Of a DNA stretch of 64,000 bases, positions 25,303 to 34,160 are shown one piece after another. The notes beneath the pieces were generated by a model. The model was not told where the DNA came from and did not search any database. It saw only the letters and a list, made by a program, of their open reading frames with translations. Where the stretch lies: contig CAMYLA010000022.1 in NCBI GenBank assembly GCA_947259095.1, positions 62,001-126,000 of the forward strand, read 5' to 3'. A program made the translations under genes and the position numbers. Source of the stretch: an uncultured Acidimicrobiaceae bacterium (GTDB taxonomy: Bacteria > Actinomycetota > Acidimicrobiia > Acidimicrobiales > SZUA-35). The first letter of the stretch is position 1. Each line of letters starts with the position of its first letter.

Positions 25303-26223
25303 TCACTCGAAGGCGGCGAACACCTCTTCGAAGGCTTTCATCTGGCCGCCTGACGTCGAGGACGGCACCAGGATCGGGCTCGGCACGCCGGCCTCGAACC
25401 ACGCCTCCACACCCTCTCGAACCTCACCGACCGAGCCGTAGAGCGTGCAGTCGGACAGCCACCGGTCGGACATGGCGGCCATGATCCCGTCCTTGTCCTT
25501 GGCCTCCATCGCCACCTCGACGGCCGTCATCTCCTCCTCGTAGCCCGCATCCTTCCAGTAGTTCCGGTAGTTTGGCAGGGTCACGTACCCAGACAGGGTG
25601 GCCCGGTTCCTGGCCGCACCGGCCTCCCGGTCGTCGTCGATGGTGGTGGGGATCATGTTGCCGACGTAGAAGCCGTCGTCGAGCCGATCCTGGGGGATCA
25701 GCCCGAGCGAGTGAGCCATCCTGGAACGGGAGGCGTTGGCCCAGACCGCCCCCTCGGAGATCTCGACCGCCAGCCCCACCATCTTGTCCCTGAGCGTTGC
25801 CAGCGTGATGGGAGGCAGGCCACCGGCCTGTTTTGCCGCGGCCCGCATGTCTCCGACGTAGTGCCGCATGTCGGACAGCGGCTTGCCTACCTCCATCCCC
25901 AGTCGCTGATGGACCGGCCCGTGGGTCACACCCAGACCCAGCCGGAACCGACCATCTGCGATCTCGTGCAGGTAGCCGGCGCTGGTGGCGAGATCGGTGG
26001 GGTGCTGGAAGTAGATCGGCTGGATGGCGGTGCCGATCTCCACCCGTTCGGTGACGTGGGCGATCGAGAGGCACAGCCCCATCGCATCGCCGAAACTGGG
26101 ACAGAAAATGCCACTGAATCCCCGCCGCTCGATCTCCGCCGCCAACTCCACGGTGGCCTTGCGGCGTCCCGGTACGGCGGCCAGCGATATGGCGGGCATC
26201 TGGTTGTTGGCTGCTTGGTTCAT
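25303..26223 (-). CDS. LLM-class oxidoreductase, probably F420-dependent
   Basis: The 306-residue TIM-barrel protein has motifs of F420-dependent LLM enzymes: ELAAEIERRGFSGIFCPSFGDAMGLCLSIAHVTERVEIGTAIQPIY, then SAGYLHEIADGRFRLGLGVTHGPVHQRLGM. The late region (GSVGEVREGVEAWFEAGVPSPILVPSS) fits the same fold. The substrate is unknown. It is convergent with the DUF2510 gene and divergent from the crotonase gene. A tRNA-T-arm-like string lies upstream, but I rejected it as a tRNA. Confidence 0.85.
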   Translation of the reverse strand: MNQAANNQMPAISLAAVPGRRKATVELAAEIERRGFSGIFCPSFGDAMGLCLSIAHVTERVEIGTAIQPIYFQHPTDLATSAGYLHEIADGRFRLGLGVTHGPVHQRLGMEVGKPLSDMRHYVGDMRAAAKQAGGLPPITLATLRDKMVGLAVEISEGAVWANASRSRMAHSLGLIPQDRLDDGFYVGNMIPTTIDDDREAGAARNRATLSGYVTLPNYRNYWKDAGYEEEMTAVEVAMEAKDKDGIMAAMSDRWLSDCTLYGSVGEVREGVEAWFEAGVPSPILVPSSTSGGQMKAFEEVFAAFE

Positions 26224-26345
26224 GGCCAGACGGTAGCCCCAACCCGCTGTACCGGGCCATGTGACCGCGCCCCGGGCCCGGGCCGCCGCGTCGGTGTCGG
26301 TGTCGATGTCGGGACGGGGAATCGAACCCGGCCCGAGGATCGGCG

Positions 26346-27167
26346 ATGATGGAGGCCATGAGTACCACGGAGTTGGGTCTGGCCACCCCCTACATGCTGG
26401 CCGAGGTCACCGACGGTGTCGGCTGGATGACCTTCAACAACCCTGAACGTCGTAATGCGATGAAGCTGGAGATGAACGAGGCCATCGTCGACATCCTCGA
26501 CAGCTTCGCTGCCGACGATGACGTCCGGGTGGTGGTGATGCAGGGGGCGGGGGACAAGGCGTTCGTGTCCGGGGCCGACATCTCCGAGTTCGAGACCCAT
26601 CGATCGACCACTGAGGGGCGGGCTCGATTCGATGCCGTTGCCGCCGAGGCCGGTCGGGCCTTCGCCCGATTCGAAAAGCCGCTCATCGCCAAGATCAGGG
26701 GCTTCTGCATGGGTGGTGGGCTGGCGACCGCCCTCTCGGCCGACATCCGCATCTCGGCCGACGACGGGCAGTTCGCCATCCCGGCGGCCCGGCTCGGTCT
26801 CGGCTACGGATTCGCCGGCATCCACCGACTGGTGGGGCTGGTCGGTCCGGCCATGGTCAACGAGATCATGATGTCCGCCCGGCGTTTCAGCGCCGAGGAG
26901 GCGGCCGGCATGGGGCTGGTCAACCGGGTGGTGCCGGTGGCCGCACTCGATGCCGCGGTCAACGAACTGGCCGACCAGATTGCGGCCAACGCACCGATGA
27001 CCGTGACCGCGGCAAAGGCCGCAGTACAGGAGGCGGTCAAGGATCCCGATCGTCGTGATCTCGAACGGGTCGAGGCCATGGTCGAAGCCTGTTTCCGCAG
27101 CGAGGACTACGTCGAGGGTCGTCAGGCCTTCATGGAGAAACGCACCCCCCGCTTCAAGGGCCGATGA
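26346..27167 (+). CDS. Enoyl-CoA hydratase/isomerase family (crotonase) protein
   Basis: The 273-residue protein has the crotonase oxyanion hole (FVSGADISEF and CMGGGLATALSADIRIS) and the helical C-terminal domain. At the place of the first catalytic Glu of rat enoyl-CoA hydratase the sequence is AARLGLGYGFAG, with Ala instead, so hydratase activity should not be assumed; isomerase or another crotonase reaction is possible. ATG 26346 (or 26349) follows GAGGA at a good distance; the later ATG 26358 has its site only 2 nt away. It acts on acyl-CoA substrates in the cytosol. Confidence 0.82.
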   Translation: MMEAMSTTELGLATPYMLAEVTDGVGWMTFNNPERRNAMKLEMNEAIVDILDSFAADDDVRVVVMQGAGDKAFVSGADISEFETHRSTTEGRARFDAVAAEAGRAFARFEKPLIAKIRGFCMGGGLATALSADIRISADDGQFAIPAARLGLGYGFAGIHRLVGLVGPAMVNEIMMSARRFSAEEAAGMGLVNRVVPVAALDAAVNELADQIAANAPMTVTAAKAAVQEAVKDPDRRDLERVEAMVEACFRSEDYVEGRQAFMEKRTPRFKGR

Positions 27168-27246
27168 CCGGGCGACCGCGACCGCCCGGCCCGGTTCGGG
27201 GGCCCGGCCAGGGAACACCGGGCCGGGATCCCCGGTTGTACCGGTC

Positions 27247-27582
27247 ATGAGCCCAGCTTCCCAGCACCCCCCGTCGACGCCGTCGACCCCGGCGGCCACC
27301 GGCGATGGCTTCACCGTCACCGAGGATGTCGACGGTGGCCGGTTCCTGCTGCACCGCGATGGCGAACTGGTCGGCTACGCCGAATACCACCACCACGACG
27401 GGTCGGTGGTGGTTCCCCACGTCGAGACCCTCATCCAACACCGCGGCCAAGGCTACGGGGCCAAGCTCATGGACGGGCTACTGGACATCGTGCGATCGGA
27501 CGACCGCCGGGTGACGCCTTTGTGCGGCTTCGCCGCCGGCCACATCCGAGACAATCCCCGACTTCACGACCTGCTGAGGTAG
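27247..27582 (+). CDS. Short GNAT-type acyltransferase (NATD1-like)
   Basis: The 111-residue protein contains the compact N-acetyltransferase fold of the NATD1/YjdJ type. Evidence is FLLHRDGELVGYAEYHHHDGSVVVPHVETLIQHRGQGYGAKLMDGLLDIVRSD, including the acetyl-CoA-binding QHRGQGYGAKL loop, followed by LCGFAAGHIRDNP. Short members of this family lack several helices of normal GNATs and have no established substrate. It lies 79 bp after the crotonase gene and may be co-transcribed. Confidence 0.75.
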   Translation: MSPASQHPPSTPSTPAATGDGFTVTEDVDGGRFLLHRDGELVGYAEYHHHDGSVVVPHVETLIQHRGQGYGAKLMDGLLDIVRSDDRRVTPLCGFAAGHIRDNPRLHDLLR

Positions 27583-27603
27583 CGGGGTTCGGCGGCCGCA
27601 GGG

Positions 27604-28419
27604 TCAGCAGGCGAGGAGGAACGACGAGACGGCGTCGTTCCAGGCGTCTGGCTGTTCGAAGTACGGGCTGTGCCCGGCCGCCGGTATCTCGACGAAACGA
27701 GCCCCCTCGATCAGCCGGCAGGACTCGGCCAGAAGCGGGGCGGGGAAGATTTGGTCGTGGGTTCCGGCCAAGAACAGCACCGGCACCCCGATGTCGGCGA
27801 TCCGGTCGTGGGCCACGGTCCACTCGATGGTGGTCGCCAGCCGGTTCATCGGCGGTGTGTGGAACGAACCGAGCGCTTGGTACAGGAAGGCGTGGGCCGG
27901 CTCGCGGTCGGCCGTCCCGGACCACAGCGCCCGATGGCCGCCGACCGGTTGGGGTCCCCTGCCGCCCAGACCGCCGGCCGAGCTGAACCGGGCGAATGCG
28001 TCTCGTAGCTGGGGGGTCCACAGCCCGGCCACGGTGTCGGCGAAGGTGAGGGACAGCACCCGACCGGGCTCGGCGACGGCCAGCGCTGCGATGTGCCAGC
28101 CTCCCATCGACTGGCCGACCAGATGGGCCCGATCGATCTGCAATGTGTCGAGCACGGTGCTGAGATCTCCGGCCGCCACCTCGGCGCTCGGTTGGTCCTG
28201 CCGGTTCGTCGAGTTGCCGAACCCCCGGCTGTCCCAGGTCAGGACCCGAAACGCTCGACCGAGAGCCGGGATCTGCTGATACCACACCGCATGGGTCCCC
28301 CCGGCGCCGTGGGACAACACCACCACCGGCCGGCGATCGTCATCGCCGCTTGTCACCAGCTCCCAGTAGATGTCCTCACCGCCGGAGTGCACGGTGCCGC
28401 TGCTGATCCGAAGCTCCAT
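27604..28419 (-). CDS. Alpha/beta hydrolase
   Basis: The 271-residue protein has an alpha/beta-hydrolase fold with an oxyanion loop VVVLSHGAGGTHAVW, a nucleophile elbow GQSMGG (Ser in HLVGQSMGGWH), Asp probably in LFLAGTHDQIFP and His in AAGHSPYFEQP. These form the catalytic triad. The substrate is unknown (esterase or lactonase-like). ATG 28419 is used; an ATG four codons earlier is equally possible. It is convergent with the GNAT gene and divergent from the next crotonase gene. Confidence 0.85.
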   Translation of the reverse strand: MELRISSGTVHSGGEDIYWELVTSGDDDRRPVVVLSHGAGGTHAVWYQQIPALGRAFRVLTWDSRGFGNSTNRQDQPSAEVAAGDLSTVLDTLQIDRAHLVGQSMGGWHIAALAVAEPGRVLSLTFADTVAGLWTPQLRDAFARFSSAGGLGGRGPQPVGGHRALWSGTADREPAHAFLYQALGSFHTPPMNRLATTIEWTVAHDRIADIGVPVLFLAGTHDQIFPAPLLAESCRLIEGARFVEIPAAGHSPYFEQPDAWNDAVSSFLLAC

Positions 28420-28495
28420 GCCCGGCATCGTAGTTGAGCGGGACCGGGCGGTCGCCCGCTGGCCGTCCTGGGAGGGCCCGGAGTACCGTTGTCCG

Positions 28496-29338
28496 GTGGA
28501 GCAGCCATCGGAGCGGGAAACGCCAAACCTCGAGACCGTCGCCGTGGAGCTCGACCACAGGGTCGGACTCATCACCCTGCAACGGCCGGAGGTGATGAAC
28601 GCCTGGAACGGCGCCCTCAGCCGGGATCTGGACGCTGCGCTGGCCTGGGCCGCAGCCGACGATCGGGTCGGTGCGGTGGTGGTCACCGGAGCGGGCCGGG
28701 CCTTCTGTGCCGGCGCCGACCTCAGCGCCGGCGGAGCCACGTTCGCCGACGACAACGCCAGGGGATCGAGGGACAACATCGAGTCCCGTACCCCCCGGAT
28801 GTTGCCCTGGGACGTGCCGAAGCCGGTCGTCGCCGCCATCAACGGTCCCGCGGTGGGAGTCGGCGCAACCTACGCTCTGAGCTGCGATCTTCGGATCGCC
28901 GCCTCCGGAGCCAAGATCGGCTTCGTGTTCTCCCGGCGGGGTCAGCTCCCCGAGCTGGCATCACATGCGGTGCTGCCCCGGGTGGTCGGGCTCTCCAATG
29001 CCGCCGACCTGCTGCTCGGCGGGCGCCTCATCACCGGCGACGAGGCGGCCTCCATGGGCCTGGTCTCCGCTGCGGTCCCGGTCGAGGAGGTCCTGCCGGC
29101 GGCGATGGCCAAAGCCCGGGAGATGGCGACCCTTGCCGCGCCGGTGTCGATGGCGGTGTCGAAGCGGCTGCTGTGGGAGTCGATGGGGGTCGAGGCGATG
29201 CTTCGGCGGGAGCAACCATTGTTCGACTGGGTGGCCAAGCAGGCCGATTCGGTCGAGGGGATCACATCGTTCCTGGAGAAGCGGGATCCGGAGTGGAAGC
29301 TGTCGGCCACCCGAGACGTTCCCGATCACCTGGTCTGA
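28496..29338 (+). CDS. Enoyl-CoA hydratase/isomerase family protein
   Basis: The 280-residue crotonase starts at GTG 28496 (VEQPSERETPN). The oxyanion-hole motifs are AFCAGADLSAGG and GPAVGVGATYALSCDLRIA; the first catalytic Glu position is in FVFSRRGQLPELASH, where the pattern resembles PaaB/PaaG-like or 2-ketocyclohexyl-type crotonases rather than classical hydratase. A long loop (TFADDNARGSRDNIESRTP) follows the first motif. The C-terminus is usual. Together with nearby acyl-CoA dehydrogenase and MaoC genes it suggests beta-oxidation of an unusual acid. Confidence 0.82.
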   Translation: MEQPSERETPNLETVAVELDHRVGLITLQRPEVMNAWNGALSRDLDAALAWAAADDRVGAVVVTGAGRAFCAGADLSAGGATFADDNARGSRDNIESRTPRMLPWDVPKPVVAAINGPAVGVGATYALSCDLRIAASGAKIGFVFSRRGQLPELASHAVLPRVVGLSNAADLLLGGRLITGDEAASMGLVSAAVPVEEVLPAAMAKAREMATLAAPVSMAVSKRLLWESMGVEAMLRREQPLFDWVAKQADSVEGITSFLEKRDPEWKLSATRDVPDHLV

Positions 29339-29370
29339 GGTCGACGTCGAGGTCGAGGTCGAGGTCGAAC
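29339..29370. repeat. Short GAGGTC simple repeat between convergent genes
   Basis: The 3' end of the crotonase gene is followed by repeated GTCGAG/GAGGTC hexamers over about 30 bp. The gap lies between two convergent stop codons. Confidence 0.7.
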
Positions 29371-29395
29371 CCGCCAACCACGGGCGCCGACGGTG

Positions 29396-30322
29396 CTATT
29401 GCCAGCCGGCCTCGGTGGCACGGACCACTGCGCTGACGGTGTCGTTGTAGGGGGTGGCGATGCCGACCCGCCGTCCCAGCACCGGGACCATGCCGTTGAT
29501 GGCATCGATCTCCGACGGCCGCCGGGCCAGGTGATCCTGCAACATCGAAGGTCTGGCATTGCGGAGCGGGCTTGCGAATTCGGTCACGTAGCTCACCGGG
29601 TCCTGGAACGAGAAGCCGACACCGAGGGCGGTGCCGACATCGAACACCTCCCGGGTGCAGCCGAGCGCAACCGCCCACTGCGCGGGGTCGTCCATGAGCT
29701 CGCCGACCGTGCACCGGAACGCCGTGCAGGGGCCCGACAGCGTGGAGTTGCAGAGGAACTTCTCCCATATCAGCTGGTCGATGTCGTCGTACCCGGCCAC
29801 CTCGAAGCCGGCCGACCGCCACAGCGACACCAGACCGTCCAACCGCTCGCTGGAGCCACCACCGAGCTCACCGATCCTGATCAGCCGCATGGCGTTGTGG
29901 TGGGCATGGCCCGGGCCGACCATCGACGCTCCGAAACCCTCGGCGACACCGAGGAGCACGTTGTCGGTGGGGAGATGCTCTGCGATACGATCTCCGGCGC
30001 CGAGGCCGTTCTGGATGGTCAGAATCAACGATTCCGGGCTCAGGAGCGGGGCGATGGCTTTCGCCGCCGGGCCGACCCCCGCCGCCTTGGTGGCGATGAT
30101 GTAGAGGTCACAGGTCCCGGCCTCGGCCGGATCGGTGGTGGCCTTGACGGTGTTCACGGTCAGGTCGCCCCGGGGTCCCTCGACCCGGAGTCCGTTGCGG
30201 TCGATGGCCTCGATGTGTTCGGCCCAGGTGTCGACGGCCCACACCTCGTGGCCGGCCTCGGCCAACATGGCGGCGTAGATCGAACCCATCGCACCGGCGC
30301 CGACCACGGCAATTCTGGTCAC
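29396..30322 (-). CDS. panE: 2-dehydropantoate 2-reductase (ApbA/PanE family)
   Basis: The enzyme reduces ketopantoate to pantoate with NADPH in pantothenate (and thus CoA) synthesis; many paralogs act on other 2-ketoacids. The Rossmann motif is VVGAGAMGSIYAAMLAEAGHEV at the very N-terminus, and the family motifs IIATKAAGVGPAAKAI, ILTIQNGLGAGDRI and the catalytic Lys region LIWEKFLCNSTLSG are clear. The C-terminal helical domain has RPSMLQDHLARRPSEIDAINGMV, typical of PanE. The length (308) is normal. Whether this is the true PanE or a paralog is not decided by sequence. Confidence 0.85.
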   Translation of the reverse strand: MTRIAVVGAGAMGSIYAAMLAEAGHEVWAVDTWAEHIEAIDRNGLRVEGPRGDLTVNTVKATTDPAEAGTCDLYIIATKAAGVGPAAKAIAPLLSPESLILTIQNGLGAGDRIAEHLPTDNVLLGVAEGFGASMVGPGHAHHNAMRLIRIGELGGGSSERLDGLVSLWRSAGFEVAGYDDIDQLIWEKFLCNSTLSGPCTAFRCTVGELMDDPAQWAVALGCTREVFDVGTALGVGFSFQDPVSYVTEFASPLRNARPSMLQDHLARRPSEIDAINGMVPVLGRRVGIATPYNDTVSAVVRATEAGWQ

Positions 30323-30356
30323 CCCGTACCTCCTCGATTCCGACCGGCCGCCGGCC

Positions 30357-32009
30357 CTACCGGGCCTGTTCCTGGTCCTGGTGTTCTGCGATCAGGGTCC
30401 TGGCGATGACCTTGAGGCACAGCGTCTCGTCTGCCCCCTCGAAGATGCTCAGGACCCTGGCATCAACGAAGTACCGGCTGACCGGATACTCCTCGGCGTA
30501 GCCCATGCCGCCGTGGATCTGCATCGCCTCCCTGGTCACCCATTCCGCCGCCTTGCAGACGTAGGCCTTGATCATCGAGGCCTCCATCTTGCCCTCGCCC
30601 TTTGCCATCATCCGGCCGACGGAGTACGCGAACTGCCGGGAGGCCTGGATGATGGCGGCCATCCTGGTCAGCTTGGCCCTGGTCAACTGGTAGTCGCCGA
30701 TCGGCTGACCGAAGACCACCCGGTCCTCGGCATAGGACTTGGCGGCCTCGTATGCGGCCTGCATCACGCCCACCGCCCTGGCCGCGGTCTGCAGGCGCCC
30801 GTTCTCGAAGCCGGCCATCTGGTAGTAGAAACCCCGACCCTCACCGTCGGTCTCACCGATCAGGTTCTCGGCCGGAACGAACCAATCGCTGAACGCCAGC
30901 TCGTAGGAGTGCATGCCCCGGTAGCCGAGGGTGTCGATGGGGCGACCCTCCAGCGTTCCCGAGCCGGGTCCGGGGCCGGAGGCCCCGTCCTGTGTATCGG
31001 GTCCGGGGCCGGAGGCCCCGTCCTGTGTCAGCAGAAAGCCGTGGCCGTCTGCCCGAGCCTTGGGCACGATGAAGATCGACAGACCGCGGTGGCCCTTGGA
31101 TCGGTCGGGGTCGGTCCTGGCGATCAGCATCAGGATGTCGGCTCTGGCGGCGAAGGTGCACCAGGTCTTGACCCCGTTGATCAGCCAGCCGCCATCGGTC
31201 CTGGTCGCTGCGACCTTGACCCCGGCAACGTCGGAACCGTAATCCGGTTCGGTGACCGCCACCGCGTTCATGATCTCACCGGCGGCCAGGCGGGGCAGCC
31301 AGGTCTGCTTCTGAGCCTCGGTGCCGCCGGCCTCCAAAGCCCGGGCCAGGATCTCCGGCCTGGTGATCAGCGACCCGGCCGCACCGAGTGATGCCCGGCT
31401 CAGCTCCTCGGTGGCGATGACCATGCCGTAGAAGTCCGACTCACCGCCGGTGGCGAAGCCGCCGTACTCCTCGGGGATGGACAGGCCGAACAGTCCCATC
31501 TCGGCCAGGCCCTCGATCAAGGGCTCGGGAATGTCGTCGTTTGTGCGGTGGATGTGTTCGGCCTCGGGGACGACCCGATCCTCGGCGAAGCGGCGGAACG
31601 TCTCCTGCACCAGGTCGAACTCGGCATCGAGATGCCGGGGGCCGTCCTCGAAGGCCAGTTCCGACAGGACCCCGGGGTCGCGCCAGGCCGCAACGAAGTC
31701 GGCGGTCGAGGCCAGGGCGTCGGTTCCCACGCCCCACAACGATTCCCGGCCCCAGAGCTTCGCCGCCAGGTCCGCGATGACGTCGGCCACGAAAACACAG
31801 GTCAGGCGGGCCTCCGGTTCTCCCTTGGCCCCATAGTCGATCATCGATCGGGCGGTCTCGATCGCCGCGGCGGCATGGGCCAGGTCATAGGCCAGCACCT
31901 GATCGGCGTCGATCGAGCTGGTCTCGGCCAGCTGTCCGGTGGCGGAGCGGACCACGAGGGCCCCGGCCTCGATCGCCGTCGCAGCCCGTTGGAGATCTGG
32001 TTCGGTCAT
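30357..32009 (-). CDS. Acyl-CoA dehydrogenase
   Basis: The 550-residue flavoprotein oxidises an acyl-CoA to the enoyl-CoA and passes electrons to ETF. It has an N-terminal extension of about 130 residues, then VTEPDYGSDVAGVKVAATRT, GVKTWCTFAARAD, DRVVFGQPIGDYQL and, near the end, RYFVDARVLSIFEGADETLCLKVIAR, whose Glu in FEGADE is at the usual catalytic place. A tandem duplicated segment (DTQDGASGPGP twice) interrupts the mid-domain. ATG 32009 is preferred over an upstream Met at 32081. The N-terminal extension marks it as one of the larger actinobacterial ACADs; substrate unknown. Confidence 0.88.
   Translation of the reverse strand: MTEPDLQRAATAIEAGALVVRSATGQLAETSSIDADQVLAYDLAHAAAAIETARSMIDYGAKGEPEARLTCVFVADVIADLAAKLWGRESLWGVGTDALASTADFVAAWRDPGVLSELAFEDGPRHLDAEFDLVQETFRRFAEDRVVPEAEHIHRTNDDIPEPLIEGLAEMGLFGLSIPEEYGGFATGGESDFYGMVIATEELSRASLGAAGSLITRPEILARALEAGGTEAQKQTWLPRLAAGEIMNAVAVTEPDYGSDVAGVKVAATRTDGGWLINGVKTWCTFAARADILMLIARTDPDRSKGHRGLSIFIVPKARADGHGFLLTQDGASGPGPDTQDGASGPGPGSGTLEGRPIDTLGYRGMHSYELAFSDWFVPAENLIGETDGEGRGFYYQMAGFENGRLQTAARAVGVMQAAYEAAKSYAEDRVVFGQPIGDYQLTRAKLTRMAAIIQASRQFAYSVGRMMAKGEGKMEASMIKAYVCKAAEWVTREAMQIHGGMGYAEEYPVSRYFVDARVLSIFEGADETLCLKVIARTLIAEHQDQEQAR
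30965..31030 (-). repeat. In-frame 33-bp tandem duplication in acyl-CoA dehydrogenase
   Basis: Two adjacent nearly identical 33-bp units encode DTQDGASGPGP twice. The unit is a multiple of three, so the enzyme frame is preserved. Gly/Pro-rich content suggests a flexible surface loop. Confidence 0.88.
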
Positions 32010-32151
32010 GGGCCCCGACAATAGATGGCCCGGCCGCCGCCCCTCACATCGGTGATGGTGGACTCGTGGCCCCGCCGACACGAGTCGGCGGCGGCCGGGA
32101 CTTGACCCCGTTCCGGTGGCAGCGGTTACCCTCGGCCGAGGAGGTACCCCA

Positions 32152-32667
32152 ATGGCAGTACACGAGCGCCCTTTCGGCCGCTACTTCGAAGACTTCGAAC
32201 CGGGAGACGTCTACCGGCACTGGCCGGGCAAGACCATCACCGAGGCCGACGATCATCTCTTCTGCATGATCACCATGAACCACCATCCGCTGCACACCAA
32301 CCAGTGGTTCGCCGAGAACGAAACCGTCCACGGCCAAAACGTCGTCGTCGGCAACCTGGTCTACTCGCTGGTGCTGGGGATGAGCGTGCCGGACGTGTCG
32401 GGGGCGGCCATCGCCAACCTGGAGATCGAAACGCTGCGCCATTCCAAGCCGACCTTCCACGGCGACACGATCTACGCCGAGACCCGGGTCCTCGGCAAGC
32501 GGGAGTCCTCCAAGGGCGACCGGGGCGTGGTCGAGGTGGAGACGAAGGGCCTCAATCAACGGGGCGAGGAGGTCTGCTACTTCAAACGCAAGGTGCTGGT
32601 CTGGAAGCGGGAGTCGGTCCCGCCCCGCAAGCGGCCATACGGTGACGAGGTTTGGGCCGACCGGTAG
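32152..32667 (+). CDS. MaoC-like (hot-dog) acyl-CoA dehydratase
   Basis: The protein (171 residues) has the MaoC/R-hydratase hot-dog fold: FEDFEPGDVYRHWPGKTITEADDHLFCMITMNHHPLHTNQWFAEN with the catalytic D-x4-H pattern (DDHLF...NHHP) and GNLVYSLVLGMSVPD. Homologues hydrate (R)-enoyl-CoAs or mesaconyl/methylmalyl-type CoA esters. ATG 32152 is behind GAGGAGG. It is divergent from the dehydrogenase gene. Its stop overlaps the start region of mutY by 16 bp. Confidence 0.85.
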   Translation: MAVHERPFGRYFEDFEPGDVYRHWPGKTITEADDHLFCMITMNHHPLHTNQWFAENETVHGQNVVVGNLVYSLVLGMSVPDVSGAAIANLEIETLRHSKPTFHGDTIYAETRVLGKRESSKGDRGVVEVETKGLNQRGEEVCYFKRKVLVWKRESVPPRKRPYGDEVWADR

Positions 32668-33578
32668 CCGGTCGGGGCCGGGGCGAACGGCCCGGCCCCG
32701 ATCTGAGGTCGGTCGATCTGGCACGGTGGTTCGCCGACCACGGTCGAGATCTCCCCTGGCGACACACCCGGGATCCGTGGGCCGTGGTGGTGGCCGAGAT
32801 GATGCTGCAGCAAACCCAGGTGCCTCGGGTCGTGCCCCGGTGGCGCCGGTTCCTCGATCGATTCCCCACCGTGGCAGCCTGCGCCCTGGCGCCGGCGGCC
32901 GAGGTGATCGACGAATGGTCCGGCCTGGGCTACAACCGCCGTGCCGTGCACCTCCATCGGTTGGCGATTTCGGTGGTCGACGACCACGAAGGCCGGTTTC
33001 CCGACACCCTGGCCGACCTGCTGGCGCTGCCCGGCATCGGGCCCTACACCGCCAGGGCGGTCAGGGTCTTCGCCTTCGAGCGGCCAGACGGTGTGCTCGA
33101 CACCAACGTGGCCCGAATCCTGGCCAGGACCTCGGCTCGGTCCTTGGCGCCCCGCGAAGCCCAGCGGTTGGCCGATGACAACGTCGGCGATGACCCCTGG
33201 GCCTGGAATCAGGCCATGCTCGACGTCGGCGCCCGGTTCTGCGTCGCCGGGACGCCGAATTGCGATGGCTGCCCCCTGCGGGTGGTCTGTGGCTGGGCCG
33301 GCGCCGGCCGGCCCGATCCCGACCCGGCGCTGGGATCGGCGGCGGTGTCGGGCCGCCAATCCCGGTTCGAGGGCAGTGACCGGCAGGGGAGGGGCAGGCT
33401 GGTCAAGGCGCTGGCGGCGGGCCCGGTGGGGGACGCCGAGCTGGCAGCGGCCATGGGCTGGCCCGACGATGCCGATCGAGCGCGCCGGGTGGCGGCCACC
33501 GTGGTGGCCGACGGGCTGGCGGTCTCGACCGGGGAAGGCTTGGCCCTCCCCGGTCAGGCCACCGATGAGCCACGCTGA
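32652..33578 (+). CDS. mutY: A/G-specific adenine glycosylase (MutY family)
   Basis: MutY removes adenine mispaired with 8-oxoguanine. The HhH-GPD fold is clear: LPWRHTRDPWAVVVAEMMLQQTQVPRVV, then LPGIGPYTARAVRVFAFERPDGVLDTNVARIL with the catalytic Asp (VLDTNV). The 4Fe-4S ligands are C-x6-C-x2-C-x5-C in FCVAGTPNCDGCPLRVVCGW. The C-terminal NUDIX-like 8-oxoG recognition domain is missing; instead a short winged-helix-like tail (LVKALAAGPVGDAELAAAMGWPDD) is present. The start is a TTG at 32652 overlapping the MaoC gene; an internal start is also possible. Confidence 0.88.
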   Translation: MGRPVAGRGRGERPGPDLRSVDLARWFADHGRDLPWRHTRDPWAVVVAEMMLQQTQVPRVVPRWRRFLDRFPTVAACALAPAAEVIDEWSGLGYNRRAVHLHRLAISVVDDHEGRFPDTLADLLALPGIGPYTARAVRVFAFERPDGVLDTNVARILARTSARSLAPREAQRLADDNVGDDPWAWNQAMLDVGARFCVAGTPNCDGCPLRVVCGWAGAGRPDPDPALGSAAVSGRQSRFEGSDRQGRGRLVKALAAGPVGDAELAAAMGWPDDADRARRVAATVVADGLAVSTGEGLALPGQATDEPR

Positions 33579-33597
33579 CTCGGGGCCCGAGCGGCGG

Positions 33598-34140
33598 TCA
33601 GACCTCGGTCAGGCGCTCGACCAAGGCCTCCACCGCCTTGTCGGCGATGGTCCGCATCTCGTCGTCGGTGCGGTCCTGGATCGGGTGCTCGACGAAGACC
33701 CGCTGGGGCTGGAAGCCGAGTGCTTCACCCTGGGTCTGCGCCGCATCTACGAACACACTGCTGGCCACGAAGACGCCGGGCACACCCCGGCGCTCGATGT
33801 CGGTGATGTCGTGCACACTGCACGACGTGCAGCTGCCTCAATCGGCGAGCGCTTCGATCACCGCGTCGCAGTTGGTGGCGATCTCGTGGCGCAGGTCGAC
33901 CGGGGCCGGCTTTGCAAACGTGGGCTTCACGTAGCGGGCAACGGTGGCCCCTCGCTCGGCCAGCAACTCCTCGAGCCGGTTGAGGAACACATCGCCTCTG
34001 GGCTTGGAGATGTCGAGGAGGCCGACGGTCAGCCCCTGGATCGACGGGACCCTGGCGGCGGCCGGGAGAGTGGCCGCCGCCTTGCCCGCGGTTGGGTCGA
34101 GCACAACGGTTGGTCCGCTCGATGATGGATTGTCTGCCAT
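33598..34140 (-). CDS. UGSC-family selenoprotein
   Basis: Read as one frame of 180 residues from ATG 34140 (with AGGAG 8 nt upstream) through an in-frame TGA at 33840-33838 to the stop at 33598. The UGA (Sec101) begins the motif U-G-S-C, followed by TSCSVHDITDIERRGVPGVF. This is the signature of the UGSC (seleno)protein family, in which Sec or Cys occupies the first place. The N-terminal half has LTVGLLDISKPRGDVFLNRLEELLAERGA, a Rossmann-like or flavodoxin-like layout. The function is unknown; a Sec-based redox or thiol-transfer reaction is inferred. Ordinary callers would split it into two short frames. It is in an operon with the 481-residue protein upstream. Confidence 0.9.
33808..33840 (-). 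promoter_or_regulatory. Sec UGA codon and candidate SECIS hairpin of UGSC gene
   Basis: On the minus strand the UGA is 33840-33838. A perfect 8-bp hairpin follows: GUCGUGCA (33826-33819), loop GUG (33818-33816), UGCACGAC (33815-33808). The loop begins 19 nt after the UGA and contains GU. An alternative 6-bp hairpin closer to the UGA competes, with its loop only 11 nt away. Position and loop content fit a bacterial SECIS. Confidence 0.75.
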
Positions 34141-34160
34141 GTGGTCAGCTCCTGACTGGT

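Noticed and set aside
26313..26345. tRNA T-arm-like string (GGGTTCGATTCCCC on the minus strand) upstream of a crotonase gene
   Set aside because: The T-stem has a mismatch, there is no D-arm or anticodon arm in the adjacent sequence, and the 3' end lacks CCA. It may be chance or a relic; not called.
33838..33840. Two separate short genes at 33598-33816 and 33838-34164
   Set aside because: The frames are the same and contiguous through one TGA, and only the joined protein contains the UGSC family motif.
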